Numbered from the stretch's first letter, positions 12,871 to 22,969 are shown. The stretch is DNA of 64,000 bases from Pseudodesulfovibrio tunisiensis (GCF_022809775.1 NZ_CP094380.1:62001-126000), one strand, 5' to 3'. Numbers and translations are program-made. Notes: generated by a model not told the origin, from the letters alone.

Positions 12871-14250
12871 ATGGGCGCTGAAAAGCTCGTAAAGGATTTC
12901 GAAGCCGTTGTCGGAACCGGCAATGTCATGACCAGTGAGACCGACCGCCATGCCTATTCCTATGATGCCGCCGTGCTGGATTCCGTCATGCCCGCTCTTG
13001 TGGTGCGTCCCGAAAACAGCGAAGCGCTCGGCAGGACCGTCCGCCTGTGCAACGAGAACGGCATTCCCCTGACCGTTCGCGGCGCAGGCACCAATCTTTC
13101 CGGTGGCACCATCCCGCATCCCGGCGGTGTGGTGGTGCTGACCAACGGACTGGACCGCATTCTCGAAATCAACGAGGCGGACATGTACGCCGTGGTCGAA
13201 CCCGGCGTGGTCACCGCGACCTTTGCGGCGGAAGTGGCCAGGCGCGGCCTGTTCTACCCCCCGGACCCGGGCAGCCAGACCGTCTCCACCCTTGGCGGCA
13301 ATGTTGCCGAGAACGCGGGCGGCCTTCGCGGCCTCAAGTACGGCGTGACCAAGGACTACGTCATGGGCGTGGACTTCTGGGACGTGAACGGCGAGCTGAT
13401 CAAGTCCGGTTCCCGCACCGTGAAGTGCGTGACCGGCTACAATCTGGCCGGGCTCATGGTCGCGTCCGAGGGCACGCTGGGCGTGTTCGACAAGATCATT
13501 CTCAAGCTCATTCCCCCGGCGCAGGCCGCCAAGTCCATGATGGCCGTGTTCGACACCATGGAAGCCGCGTCCGAAACCGTGGCCGCAATCATTGCCAACA
13601 AGATCGTGCCCGCCACTCTGGAGATGATGGACAACTTCACCATCCGCACCGTGGAGAATTTCCGCAAGGCCGGATTGCCCACCGAAGCGGGCGCACTGCT
13701 GCTCATCGAGGTGGACGGCCATCCTGCACAGGTCGAGGAGGAGGCCGAAAAGGTCGAGACTCTTTGCAGGAAGCTCGGTGCCACGGATATCAAGGTGGCC
13801 AATGATGCTGCCGAGCGCAACGCCGTGTGGCAGGCCCGCCGCGACGCACTGCCCGCTCTGGCCAAGCTGCGGCCCACCTGCGTACTGGAGGACGCCACCG
13901 TGCCCCGCTCCATGATTCCCGCCATGATCACCGCATTGGGCGAGGTCAGCCGCAAGTACGACGTGACCATCGGCACGTTCGGGCATGCCGGTGACGGCAA
14001 CCTGCATCCCACGATCCTGACCGACAGGCGCGACAAGGCCGAGTGGGAGCGTGTGGAAAAGGCCATTGACGAAATCTTCGACCGCGCTCTGGCCATGGGC
14101 GGCACCCTGTCCGGCGAGCACGGCATCGGTCTTGCCAAGTCCAAGTACATGGAACGCGAGACCAGCCGCGCCACTCTGGAGTATTCCCGTCGCATGAAGT
14201 CCGTGCTCGATCCCAAGGGCATTCTCAATCCCGGCAAGATCATCGGTTAG
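12871..14250 (+). CDS. FAD-linked D-lactate dehydrogenase (GlcD family)
   Basis: 459 residues. The FAD-binding PCMH-type domain covers about residues 40-220 (VRGAGTNLSGGTIPH, PGSQTVSTLGGNVAENAGG), followed by a FAD-linked oxidase C-terminal domain ending SGEHGIGLAKSKYM. The family oxidises 2-hydroxyacids (glycolate or D-lactate) and passes electrons to an Fe-S partner. The next gene, 9 nt away, is such a partner. In the Desulfovibrio operon of this layout the enzyme is the main lactate dehydrogenase. GAAGGAG precedes the ATG. Confidence 0.92.
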   Translation: MGAEKLVKDFEAVVGTGNVMTSETDRHAYSYDAAVLDSVMPALVVRPENSEALGRTVRLCNENGIPLTVRGAGTNLSGGTIPHPGGVVVLTNGLDRILEINEADMYAVVEPGVVTATFAAEVARRGLFYPPDPGSQTVSTLGGNVAENAGGLRGLKYGVTKDYVMGVDFWDVNGELIKSGSRTVKCVTGYNLAGLMVASEGTLGVFDKIILKLIPPAQAAKSMMAVFDTMEAASETVAAIIANKIVPATLEMMDNFTIRTVENFRKAGLPTEAGALLLIEVDGHPAQVEEEAEKVETLCRKLGATDIKVANDAAERNAVWQARRDALPALAKLRPTCVLEDATVPRSMIPAMITALGEVSRKYDVTIGTFGHAGDGNLHPTILTDRRDKAEWERVEKAIDEIFDRALAMGGTLSGEHGIGLAKSKYMERETSRATLEYSRRMKSVLDPKGILNPGKIIG

Positions 14251-14259
14251 GGGGCAGTC

Positions 14260-15546
14260 ATGGCAGACATTCACAGACTCGCACAGATGCTCAAGGAATT
14301 GGACGACCAATTGGTGAACTGCATGCGTTGCGGCATGTGTCAGGCCGTGTGCCCGGTGTTCAGGGAATCCGGACGCGAAGCCGACGTGGCTCGCGGCAAG
14401 CTGGCCCTGCTCGACGGTCTTGCCTCGGAAATGCTCAGCGATCCGGACGGCGTGAACGAGAAGCTCAACCGCTGCCTGCTGTGCGGCACCTGCGCCGCCA
14501 ACTGTCCCAGCGGGGTCAAGGTGATGGACATCTTCATCAAGGCCCGGGCCATCATGACCGGCTACCTCGGGCTTTCCCCGGTGAAGAAGGCCATCTTCCG
14601 CGGCATGCTCGCCAACCCCCGGCTCATGAATTCGCTCATGGACATTGGGGCGAGGTTTCAGGGAGTATTCACCAAGCCGGTGGACGACATGCTGGGCAGC
14701 TCCTGTGCCAGATTCATGTCTCCGCTCATCGGGGACAGGCATTTCAAGCCTCTGGCCAGGACCCCGCTGCACAAGATCGTGCCCGAGCTGGACACCCCGG
14801 CCGGGTCGAGCGGCATTCGCGTGGCCTTTTTCGTGGGCTGCGCCGTGGACAAATTCTTCCCTGAGGTGGCACAGGCCTCCCTCAAGGTGCTGGAAAAGGC
14901 CGGAGTGGGCGTGTTCATGCCCCCGAATCAGGCCTGCTGCGGCATTCCGGCCCTGTCCAGCGGAGACAGCGATACCTTTGACAAGCTGATCCTTCAGAAC
15001 GTGCAACTCTTCCGGGAAGGCAAGTTCGATTATCTGGTGACCTCGTGCGCAAGCTGCACGTCCACCATCAGGGAATTGTGGCCGACCATGTTCGGCGGCA
15101 ATGCCTCCCTCAGGTACGATCTGTCGCTTTTGGCTCGGAAAACTATGGACATAAGCGAATTCCTGGTCAATATCATTGGCCTGGATACAAAGGAACCTCA
15201 GGGCGACGGGGTGGTTACATATCACGATCCCTGCCACCTGAAAAACAGCCTCGGCATCACGGAACAGCCACGGAATCTGATCCGCGCCGCTGGATGCGAA
15301 TTCAAGGAAATGAACGAAGCCGGCACCTGTTGCGGCTGCGGCGGCAGTTTCACGGTCGCTCATTACGACGTTTCCAGGAAGATCGGATCGCGCAAGGCGC
15401 AGAACATCATGGATTCCGGGGCGGACATTGTTGCCACGAGCTGCCCGGCCTGCATGCTTCAGATCACGGACATGCTTTCCCAGAAAAAGGCCGGGATCAA
15501 GGTAAAGCACGTGATCGAGCTCTATGCCGAAAGCCTGGACGGCTAG
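14260..15546 (+). CDS. (Fe-S)-binding lactate dehydrogenase partner, GlcF/CCG family
   Basis: 428 residues. Two [4Fe-4S] motifs at the N-terminus (CMRCGMCQAVCP near residue 26 and CLLCGTCAANCP near 73) are followed by two cysteine-rich CCG domains (QACCGIPAL and GTCCGCGGSFTVAH). This is the arrangement of glycolate oxidase GlcF and heterodisulfide reductase HdrD. It should accept electrons from the preceding FAD dehydrogenase and pass them to the membrane quinone pool or another carrier. Spacing of 9 nt to that gene and 17 nt to pta indicates cotranscription. Confidence 0.92.
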   Translation: MADIHRLAQMLKELDDQLVNCMRCGMCQAVCPVFRESGREADVARGKLALLDGLASEMLSDPDGVNEKLNRCLLCGTCAANCPSGVKVMDIFIKARAIMTGYLGLSPVKKAIFRGMLANPRLMNSLMDIGARFQGVFTKPVDDMLGSSCARFMSPLIGDRHFKPLARTPLHKIVPELDTPAGSSGIRVAFFVGCAVDKFFPEVAQASLKVLEKAGVGVFMPPNQACCGIPALSSGDSDTFDKLILQNVQLFREGKFDYLVTSCASCTSTIRELWPTMFGGNASLRYDLSLLARKTMDISEFLVNIIGLDTKEPQGDGVVTYHDPCHLKNSLGITEQPRNLIRAAGCEFKEMNEAGTCCGCGGSFTVAHYDVSRKIGSRKAQNIMDSGADIVATSCPACMLQITDMLSQKKAGIKVKHVIELYAESLDG

Positions 15547-15563
15547 GCAAGAAAGGAACTGCA

Positions 15564-17686
15564 ATGTCGAAAAACCTTTACGTCTCAGCAACAGAGGAAC
15601 GCAGCGGCAAGTCCGCAGTGGTTCTCGGCGTCATGCAGATGCTGCTGCGGGAAATCCACAAAGTCGCCATCTTCCGTCCCGTGATCAATGATCCGGGCGA
15701 GGGGGCAGACGCGATCATGACATCAATCTCATCCTCGAACACTTTCGGCTGGACGTACCCTATGAAGAAACCTACGCCTGCACCCTGAAGGAAGCACGCG
15801 AACTGATCAATTCCGGCCAGCACGCCGTGCTGCTGGAGCGGATTCTGAAGGCATACAAGAATCTGGAAGGCAAGTACGATTTCGTGCTGTGCGAAGGCAC
15901 GGACTTCCGGGGCAAGGATGCGGCCTTCGAGTTCGACATCAATGCCGACATCGCCGCCAATCTGGGCGCGCCCATGCTCATCGTGTCCTCGGGCAGGAAC
16001 AAGACCCCGGAAGAAGTCGTGAGCCTGACGCAGCTCACGCTGGACACGCTTGAGGAAAAGGGCGTGGATCTCGTGTCCTGCGTGGTCAACCGCTCCCCCC
16101 GGAGCATGGACCCCGGGGAGATCGTGGAGCACATCTGCGAGAACGCCCGGTGCAGCAAGGACCTGCTGGTCTATGCCATTCCCGAGAACGAAGCTCTTGG
16201 CAGCCCGTCCATGAACGACGTGCGCCGCTGGCTCGACGCTCAGGTGCTCTACGGTCACGGCGGATTGCAGACCTTGGTCAGCAACTATCTGGTTGCGGCC
16301 ATGCAGATCGGCAATTTCCTCGAATACATCGAGCCGGGCAGCCTGATCATCTCTCCGGGCGACCGCGAGGACATCATCATCTCCAGTCTGGCTTCCCGAC
16401 TGTCCGGTTCCTATCCGGACATTGCGGGCATCGTGCTTACCGGCGGGCTTCAGCCCTCCCGGTCCGTGCACAGGCTGATCGAGGGCTGGACCGGCGTGCC
16501 CGTGCCCGTTCTGTCCGTGGAAGGGCATACCTACCAGACCGTGGAAAAGATCAGCGAGATGTACGGCCGCATCGAGCCGGACGATCAGCAGCGCATTGCC
16601 ACGGCTCTTGGCGGATTCGCCTCCCACGTGGATGTGCGCACCCTGCGCGAGCGCGTGGTTTCCACCAAATCCACCCGTGTCACGCCCAAGATGTTCGAAT
16701 ACATGCTGGTGGAAAAGGCGTCCCGCGACCGGCAGCGCATCGTGCTGGCCGAGGGCGAGGGCGAACGCATCCTTCGTGCTGCGGACATCCTGCTCCGCCG
16801 CGGCGTGGCCGACCTGATTCTGCTCGGACGCGAGGAAGAGATTCGCGCCAAGGCTTCGGCGCTGGGCGTGAACCTTGTCGGCGCACAGGTCATCGAGCCT
16901 GCCAAGTCCGAATACTTCGACGACTTCACGGCCACCTACATGGAGCTGCGCAAGCACAAGGGCGTGCTTGAGGAGACCGCGCGGGATCGCATGTCCGATC
17001 CCACGTACTTCGGCACCATGATGGTGTACAAGGGACTTGCCGACGGCATGGTTTCCGGTTCCGTCACCACCACGGCCCACACCATCCGTCCCGCCTTCGA
17101 GTTCGTGAAGACCAAGCCCGGCGCGTCCATCGTGTCCTCGGTCTTCCTGATGTGCCTCAAGGATCGCGTGCTGGTGTACGGCGACTGCGCCGTGAACCCG
17201 AACCCCAATGCCCAGCAGCTCGCCGAGATCGCGCTCTCCTCTGCCGAGACCGCAAGCATCTTCGGCGTGGAACCCCGCGTGGCCATGCTCAGCTATTCCA
17301 CGGGCGCTTCGGGCAAGGGCGCGGACGTGGAGACCGTGATCGAAGCCACGGCCATCGCCAGAGAGCGCGCTGTGGAGCGGTTCCCGGGCCTGCCCATCGA
17401 AGGGCCGTTGCAGTACGACGCCGCGATCGACCCGGATGTGGCCGCGACCAAGATGCCGGATTCCGATGTCGCCGGAAAGGCGACCGTGTTCATCTTCCCG
17501 GATCTGAACACCGGCAACAACACCTACAAGGCTGTGCAGCGTGCTGCCGGAGCCGTGGCCATCGGCCCGGTCCTTCAGGGTCTGAACAAGCCGGTGAACG
17601 ACCTGTCTCGGGGGTGCACAGTGCCGGACATTGTGAACACCGTGGCCATCACCGCCATCCAGGCGCAGGCCGAGAAGAAACAGTAA
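15564..17686 (+). pseudogene. pta: Phosphate acetyltransferase, one N-terminal frameshift
   Basis: About 707 residues if repaired, the long Pta type: a P-loop/BioD-like N-terminal domain (YVSATEERSGKSAVVLGVMQ), a DRTGG domain, then the catalytic PTA_PTB domain (IVLAEGEGERILRAADILL; FPDLNTGNNTYKAVQR). It converts acetyl-CoA and phosphate to acetyl phosphate. At about 15697-15705 the frame breaks at a G5 run: adding one G gives EGGRRDHDINLILEHF and joins the long downstream frame that begins near 15827. The catalytic domain is intact. Because this enzyme is central to lactate energetics, a sequencing error at the homopolymer is likely. Confidence 0.9.
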
Positions 17687-17691
17687 GCAAC

Positions 17692-17708
17692 CCGGACCTT
17701 TGGTCCGG
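17692..17708 (+). other. Intercistronic hairpin pta/ackA
   Basis: A perfect 7-bp stem CCGGACC-TTT-GGTCCGG in the 44-nt gap between pta and ackA. No T run follows. Confidence 0.5.
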
Positions 17709-17730
17709 ACAACATAGCGTGGAGACAAGA

Positions 17731-18936
17731 ATGAAAGTACTGGTCATCAACTCCGGAAGCTCGTCCATCAAGTACCAGCTGTTCGACATGACCGACGAGT
17801 CCGTGCTTTGCTCCGGTCTGGTTGAACGCATTGGCGAGGACATGGGCAGCCTGACCCACAAGGTCGCTCCGGATACGGACAGGGCTGACAGGATCGTTCT
17901 GGAACAGCCCATTGCCGATCACGAGGTCGGCATGCGTCTGGCCATTGATCTGATCTGCGGCGAAAAGGGCGTGGTCAAGGACAAGTCCGAGATCAGCGCC
18001 GTGGGGCATCGCATCGTGCATGGCGGCGAAAGCTTCCATCATCCCACTCTGGTGGACGATTCGGTCATGGAGGAACTGGCAAAAGTGATTCCTCTGGCAC
18101 CGCTGCACAATCCTGGCCATCTGGCAGGCATGCGCGTGGCCCGGGCCCTGTTCCCGACCGTGCCTCAGGTCGTGGTCATCGATACCGCCTACCACCAGAC
18201 CCTGCCGCCCAAGGCATACATGTATGCGCTTCCCTATGACCTGTACGAAGAACTGCGTATCCGCCGCTATGGTTTTCACGGAACCTCCCACTGTTTTGTG
18301 GCCAAGGAGGCCGCCCGTGTCATGGGCAGGCCCTTCGAGGAGTTCAACTGCATCACCGTGCATCTGGGCAACGGCTGTTCCATGACCGCGACCGAGAACG
18401 GCAGGGCCGTGGATACCTCCATGGGCATCACTCCGCTGGAAGGTCTGGTCATGGGCACCCGGTCCGGCGACGTGGATGCCGCATTGCATTCCTTTCTGCA
18501 TCGATCCCGGGGCATGACTCCGGAAGAGGTCGACTTCATGCTGAACAAGGAGTCCGGTCTCAAGGGCCTGTGCGGCATGGGCGACATGCGCGACATTCAT
18601 GCCGCCATTGCAAAGGGCGATGAAAGGGCCAGGCTGGCTCTGGATGTGCAGACCTACCGCAACCGCAAATACATTGCTTCGTTCATGGGCGTGCTGGGCC
18701 GCGTGGACGCCATCATCTTCACTGCGGGCATCGGGGAAAACGATTCCGTGGTGCGCAGCAAATCCGTCGAGAATCTGGAGCGCTTCGGCGTGAAGATCGA
18801 CGAGAAGATCAACGACCAGCGCGTTTCCACCCCCCTCAGGATCAGCACCGACGACAGCGAGGTTCAGGTGTGGGTTATTCCCACCAACGAGGAACTGGCC
18901 ATCGCCCGGGAGACCAAGGCGCTCATCGAAGCGTAA
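17731..18936 (+). CDS. ackA: Acetate kinase
   Basis: 401 residues, usual family length. It makes ATP and acetate from acetyl phosphate, the substrate-level phosphorylation step of incomplete lactate oxidation. Signatures: VLVINSGSSSIKYQLF at the N-terminus, GHRIVHGG, HLGNGCS, DTSMGITPLEG and FTAGIGEND. The start at 17731 has GGAG at 17721 spaced correctly; earlier in-frame codons read into the pta/ackA hairpin. Directly follows pta. Confidence 0.97.
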   Translation: MKVLVINSGSSSIKYQLFDMTDESVLCSGLVERIGEDMGSLTHKVAPDTDRADRIVLEQPIADHEVGMRLAIDLICGEKGVVKDKSEISAVGHRIVHGGESFHHPTLVDDSVMEELAKVIPLAPLHNPGHLAGMRVARALFPTVPQVVVIDTAYHQTLPPKAYMYALPYDLYEELRIRRYGFHGTSHCFVAKEAARVMGRPFEEFNCITVHLGNGCSMTATENGRAVDTSMGITPLEGLVMGTRSGDVDAALHSFLHRSRGMTPEEVDFMLNKESGLKGLCGMGDMRDIHAAIAKGDERARLALDVQTYRNRKYIASFMGVLGRVDAIIFTAGIGENDSVVRSKSVENLERFGVKIDEKINDQRVSTPLRISTDDSEVQVWVIPTNEELAIARETKALIEA

Positions 18937-18957
18937 CCACACAGTATGCGACGGACT

Positions 18958-18988
18958 GTCGGAAGGCCGGACGAACCGGCCTTCCGAC
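18958..18988 (+). other. Intercistronic hairpin ackA/lutC-like
   Basis: A perfect 13-bp stem (18958-18970 with 18976-18988), loop ACGAA. No T run follows, and a second weaker AAGGGG/CCCCTT hairpin lies just after it. Might lower downstream expression or mark a processing site. Confidence 0.55.
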
Positions 18989-19055
18989 GGCCCGACACTC
19001 CTTTGCGGAAGGGGCGCGTTCCCCTTGAGTACATAAACGTTGGAGGTACGGTAGC

Positions 19056-19682
19056 ATGACTACCCAGCAATCCCTTTGTCAAAAATTCATGGAAAAGGCC
19101 GAACTCGTGGCTGCCACCGTGGCGGAAGTCGCGGACATGGATGCAGCGGTCGACTACGCCGTGAACCTGTGTGGCGAAAAGGAGGCCTGCCAATTGCAGG
19201 TGTCCGGATGTACCGAGCCTCTTTCCGATGGAGCCGAGGCCCTGTGCGACACCAAGCAGAAAAAGGTGCTGGCCGCCCCCGGTCTGGACAAGGTCGTTTA
19301 TGACAGGCTCGCGGCCCAGTGTGCCGAGAACGGATTCGAATGCATCGGGTCCGGCATGCGCGAGTATCTGGCCGGGATCGACATCGGCTTCACCGTGGCC
19401 GACCATGGCATTGCCGAGACCGGCACGCTGGTGCTGAATTCCTCCGGCGAGGAGCTGCGTCTGGCCACCATGGTCTCGGAATATCATGTCTGCGTGCTGC
19501 CCAAGTCCCGGATCAGGGACACTTCGTTCGAGGTGGAATCCCTGCTGACCGAGGACATGAAGAAGGCCCCCAACTACACGGCCTTCATCACCGGCCCCAG
19601 CCGGACCGCCGACATCGAGCGCGTGCTCGCCCTCGGCGTGCATGGTCCGCTGCAACTCCACATCCTGCTTCTGGAGGACTAG
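19056..19682 (+). CDS. LutC-like LUD-domain protein
   Basis: 208 residues with the LUD (lactate utilisation) fold, including GFTVADHGIAETGTLVLNSS and the closing ITGPSRTADIERVLALGVHGP, the signature of LutC/YkgG proteins. LutC acts with LutA and LutB in L-lactate oxidation. The next gene, 2 nt downstream, carries LutB- and LutA-like parts, so the two form the L-lactate arm of the operon. A GGAGG ribosome site lies upstream. Confidence 0.9.
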   Translation: MTTQQSLCQKFMEKAELVAATVAEVADMDAAVDYAVNLCGEKEACQLQVSGCTEPLSDGAEALCDTKQKKVLAAPGLDKVVYDRLAAQCAENGFECIGSGMREYLAGIDIGFTVADHGIAETGTLVLNSSGEELRLATMVSEYHVCVLPKSRIRDTSFEVESLLTEDMKKAPNYTAFITGPSRTADIERVLALGVHGPLQLHILLLED

Positions 19683-19684
19683 TC

Positions 19685-21835
19685 ATGCAGAAAGCCGAGA
19701 ATCTCAAGGAATACCGGGGCGAGCTCAAGGAAGCTCTGGACAATGATTTTCTGCGCACCACCCTGGACAATTTCGCGGTGTCCTACCGTGCCGGGCGTGC
19801 CAATGCGTTCAAGGATATCGATACCAAGGCCCTGATCGGCGAGATCGCCAGCATCAAGGACAAGGCCGCGGCCAATCTGGACGACCTCTACGAGGAGTTC
19901 AAGCGGAACGCCGAAGCCGCCGGAGTGCATGTGCACTACGCCAGGGATGCCGAGGACGCCAATCGCATCATCTGCGAGATCGCCAAGGCCACCCGGTCGA
20001 GGAAGATCGTCAAGTCCAAGTCCATGACCGCCGAGGAGACTCTGCTCAACCATGCCCTTGAGGACGAGAATCTTGAAGTGGTGGAGACCGACCTTGGAGA
20101 ATGGATCATCCAGCTGCGCCACGAGGGACCGTCCCACATGGTCATGCCCGCGATCCATCTGTCCCGGTATCAGGTCAAGGACCTGTTCACGGACGTGACC
20201 GGCAAGAAGCAGGAGCCGGACATCGAGAAGCTGGTCAAGGTGGCTCGTCGCGAGCTTCGCCAGAAGTACATCGAGGCGGACATGGGCATCACCGGCGCGA
20301 ATTTCGCCATTGCCGAGACCGGAACCATCGGGCTGGTCACCAACGAGGGCAACGCCCGTCTGGTGTCCACTCTGCCGCGCGTGCACGTGGCGCTCATGGG
20401 GCTGGACAAGCTGCTGCCCGACATGCATTCGGCCTTGACCATTCTCAAGGCGCTGCCCAGAAATGCCACGGGGCAGGCCCTGACTTCCTACGTGACCTGG
20501 ATCACGGGCGAGAACGAATGTCTCGCGGCCAGCGATGGCAAAAAGGAAATCCACTACGTTGTTCTGGACAACGGACGGAGCGAACTGGCCAGGGATCCGC
20601 TGTTCTCGCAGGTGCTGCGCTGCGTGCGCTGCGGCGCATGTGCCAATGTCTGTCCGGTCTACCGCCTTGTGGGCGGCCACAAGATGGGTCACATCTACAT
20701 CGGCGCCATCGGCCTGATTCTGACCTATTTCTTCCATGGCAAGGACAAGGCGAAGAATCTGGTGCAGAACTGCATCAACTGCGAGGCGTGCAAGGACATC
20801 TGCGCCGGCGGCATTGATCTGCCCGGCATCATCAAGGAAATCCATACCCGCATTCAGGACGAGGAAGGACATCCCCTGCCCAGCCTGCTTCTTGGCAAGG
20901 TGCTGAAGAACCGCAAGCTCTTCCACACCCTGCTCAGGTCCGCCAAGTGGGCGCAGAAGCCCATGGCTGGCGATGACGGCTTCATCCGTCACCTGCCCAT
21001 GGTGTTTGCCAGAGACCACGGGTTCAAGGCGCTGCCCACCATTGCCGAGAAACCGTTTCGCGACAAGTGGCCCGACCTCCGCCCCGATGTGGCGAACCCC
21101 AAGCTCTCCGTGGCCCTGTTCTCGGGCTGCGTGCAGGATTTCGTCTACCCCGAGCAGATGGAAGCCTGCGTCAAGCTGCTGGAAGGGCATGACGTGAACA
21201 TGGAATTCCCCATGGAACAGTCCTGCTGCGGCCTGCCCGTCATGATGATGGGCGAGAAGAAGGCGGCCAGAGACGTGGCCGTGCAGAACATGCGCGCCTT
21301 CCAGAGCGGAGCGTACGATTACATCGTGACCATGTGCGCCTCCTGCGCCTCGCATCTCAAGCACAATTACCTCAAGCTGGTGAAGGGCAATCCCCGGCTG
21401 GAATCCCTGGCCATGGATTTTTCGTCCAGAGTCATCGATTTCAGCTCCTTTGCCCATGACGTGCTCAAGCTGGACCCGAGCGAGTTTCGCGTGACCGGGA
21501 CCAGGGCCACCTACCACGCTCCGTGCCATCTTTGCCGGGGACTGGATGTGCACGACGCCCCGCGCGAACTCATCAGGACCGCGGGACTGGAATACAGGGA
21601 GTGTGACGAGGAAGAGGTCTGCTGCGGATTCGGCGGCACCTTTTCCATGAAATTCCCGGAACTCTCTGCCGAACTGCTGCGCAAGAAGCTCGACAATGTC
21701 GAGGCGACCGGGGCCGACGTCCTGCTCACCGACTGCCCGGGCTGCGTGATGCAGCTTCGCGGCGGCCTCAAGGCGCGCGGATCGTCCATCAAGGTGCGCC
21801 ACGTTGCCGAGGCCATGGCCGACAACAGGAAGTAG
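19685..21835 (+). CDS. LutB-LutA fusion: L-lactate dehydrogenase Fe-S protein
   Basis: 716 residues. Residues 1-300 are a LUD domain of LutB/LldF type (ITGANFAIAETGTIGLVTNEGNARL). Two ferredoxin motifs follow (CVRCGACANVCPVYR near residue 316, CINCEACKDIC near 364). The C-terminal 280 residues carry two CCG domains (QSCCGLPVMMMG, EVCCGFGGTFSMKF) that elsewhere form the separate LutA subunit. With the LutC-like gene it would oxidise L-lactate to pyruvate. This fused architecture is the one known in Desulfovibrio. Last gene of the operon, followed by a terminator-like hairpin. Confidence 0.92.
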   Translation: MQKAENLKEYRGELKEALDNDFLRTTLDNFAVSYRAGRANAFKDIDTKALIGEIASIKDKAAANLDDLYEEFKRNAEAAGVHVHYARDAEDANRIICEIAKATRSRKIVKSKSMTAEETLLNHALEDENLEVVETDLGEWIIQLRHEGPSHMVMPAIHLSRYQVKDLFTDVTGKKQEPDIEKLVKVARRELRQKYIEADMGITGANFAIAETGTIGLVTNEGNARLVSTLPRVHVALMGLDKLLPDMHSALTILKALPRNATGQALTSYVTWITGENECLAASDGKKEIHYVVLDNGRSELARDPLFSQVLRCVRCGACANVCPVYRLVGGHKMGHIYIGAIGLILTYFFHGKDKAKNLVQNCINCEACKDICAGGIDLPGIIKEIHTRIQDEEGHPLPSLLLGKVLKNRKLFHTLLRSAKWAQKPMAGDDGFIRHLPMVFARDHGFKALPTIAEKPFRDKWPDLRPDVANPKLSVALFSGCVQDFVYPEQMEACVKLLEGHDVNMEFPMEQSCCGLPVMMMGEKKAARDVAVQNMRAFQSGAYDYIVTMCASCASHLKHNYLKLVKGNPRLESLAMDFSSRVIDFSSFAHDVLKLDPSEFRVTGTRATYHAPCHLCRGLDVHDAPRELIRTAGLEYRECDEEEVCCGFGGTFSMKFPELSAELLRKKLDNVEATGADVLLTDCPGCVMQLRGGLKARGSSIKVRHVAEAMADNRK

Positions 21836-21925
21836 GCACTGACGAAAAATGAAGCCGTCATGTCGGTTGGACCGCAATCCCCTGGAGCAACGCCACGCTT
21901 CCGCCGTGTGACAGGCATTCATCAA

Positions 21926-21958
21926 GGAGGCCCCGCATTCCTGCAATGCGGGGCCTCC
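21926..21958 (+). terminator. Hairpin ending the lactate operon
   Basis: A perfect 14-bp GC-rich stem (21926-21939 with 21945-21958) with loop CCTGC. The T tract is poor right after it; T-rich sequence begins about 17 nt later. Probably the operon terminator. Confidence 0.65.
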
Positions 21959-22218
21959 GTATATCCGGCGTTTCGCTTTTTCCTCCTTTTTGTCGGCAAT
22001 GCCGTTGAAACAGCCCGTTTGCGGTGCGTATTGGCTGCTTTTTCGATCAAGAGGGATGGAAAACATGGTTGGCCGACACTTTGGCGTTATATTCACGAAT
22101 TGTTTGATGACACGCGCGGCTGGCATGCTTATAGTGTAATAAGTAGGGTAGTGCCGTTTGAATGCCGCATGACGCAGTCGGCTGGAATTGTTGATTTTGC
22201 ATTGAAAAGGAGATGAAA
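21959..22218. other. Intergenic gap with no recognised gene
   Basis: About 260 bp between the lactate operon terminator and the Dabb gene. It is less GC-rich than its surroundings. A TATAGT-like box occurs at 22131-22136 but without a convincing -35. No RNA gene, repeat or conserved reading frame was seen. Confidence 0.4.
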
Positions 22219-22521
22219 ATGGTCAGGCACGTCGTCATGTGGACGCTCAAGGACGAGGCTGAAGGCGTTTCCGCTTGGGAAAACGCCGGAGTCATGAAGA
22301 AAATGCTCGAAGCGCTGCGGGGACGCATCCCCGGACTGCTGCATATCGAGGTGAGTCGCGAGATCGTGGCGGCGGACCCGGAATGTCATGTGGTGCTGTG
22401 TTCCGAGCACGTGGACAGGGAAGCCCTTGATGCCTATCAGGTGCACCCGGAGCATCGGAAGTGTGTCGCCTTTGTCAGAAAGGTGGCCTCGGGCCGGAAG
22501 GCTGTGGATTACGAAATCTAG
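22219..22521 (+). CDS. Dabb (stress-responsive A/B barrel) family protein
   Basis: 100 residues beginning MVRHVVMWTLKD, the characteristic first strand of the Dabb ferredoxin-like dimeric barrel, and ending ASGRKAVDYEI. The start at 22219 rather than the in-frame ATG at 22213 is decided by AAGGAG at 22207-22212, which abuts the earlier ATG but is correctly spaced from the later one. Members are small dimers, some with enzymatic roles; no specific function can be given here. Confidence 0.85.
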   Translation: MVRHVVMWTLKDEAEGVSAWENAGVMKKMLEALRGRIPGLLHIEVSREIVAADPECHVVLCSEHVDREALDAYQVHPEHRKCVAFVRKVASGRKAVDYEI

Positions 22522-22600
22522 CCTTTCCCGGTTCCGGAATGCCCCGGCTGCCCGCTGCAATGCGGAAACAGCGCTTCGGCGTTCCGCAAGGGAGGACGAC

Positions 22601-22969
22601 ATGGCTGTACGCTACGATCAGACCCGCAAGCGGATCATCTGCCGTTGGGAAGAGCCCACCCGGATCGTCATGGACAAGAAGGAGGGCGTGATCAAGCGGT
22701 CGCGGATGATCACCGTCAAGGTGAACGAGAACGGCAAGCTGAACAGCAAGGACCGCCGACGTCACGAAAAGCACCCCATGTTCCCCTACATCTCGCGGTT
22801 CAACCAGCTTCTGAACAAGATGAATTATTTCCCGGAGGCGGAAGACGGCTACACATGCGCAGTATGCGGAGCGGCCGAGCAGGTCAGTCCGCATTTTGAT
22901 CCCCGTACCCAGTCTGTTGTCTGGCTGTGCGGCAAACACTCCGCCCAATCGCCCGAGGTGGACGCCTAG
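22601..22969 (+). CDS. Conserved hypothetical protein with CxxC and CGKH motifs
   Basis: 122 residues, basic N-terminal half rich in Arg/Lys (KRIICRWEEPTRIVMDKKEG). The C-terminal part carries CAVCGAAEQVSPHFD and WLCGKHS, which together could bind a metal ion (two CxxC-like pairs). GGGAGGACGAC precedes the ATG. It follows the Dabb gene by 79 nt on the same strand and ends at a strong terminator. I do not recognise a function. Confidence 0.7.
   Translation: MAVRYDQTRKRIICRWEEPTRIVMDKKEGVIKRSRMITVKVNENGKLNSKDRRRHEKHPMFPYISRFNQLLNKMNYFPEAEDGYTCAVCGAAEQVSPHFDPRTQSVVWLCGKHSAQSPEVDA

Noticed and set aside
12559..15591. A 1010-codon frame antisense to the lactate dehydrogenase genes
   Set aside because: Shadow frame over two well-supported dehydrogenase genes.
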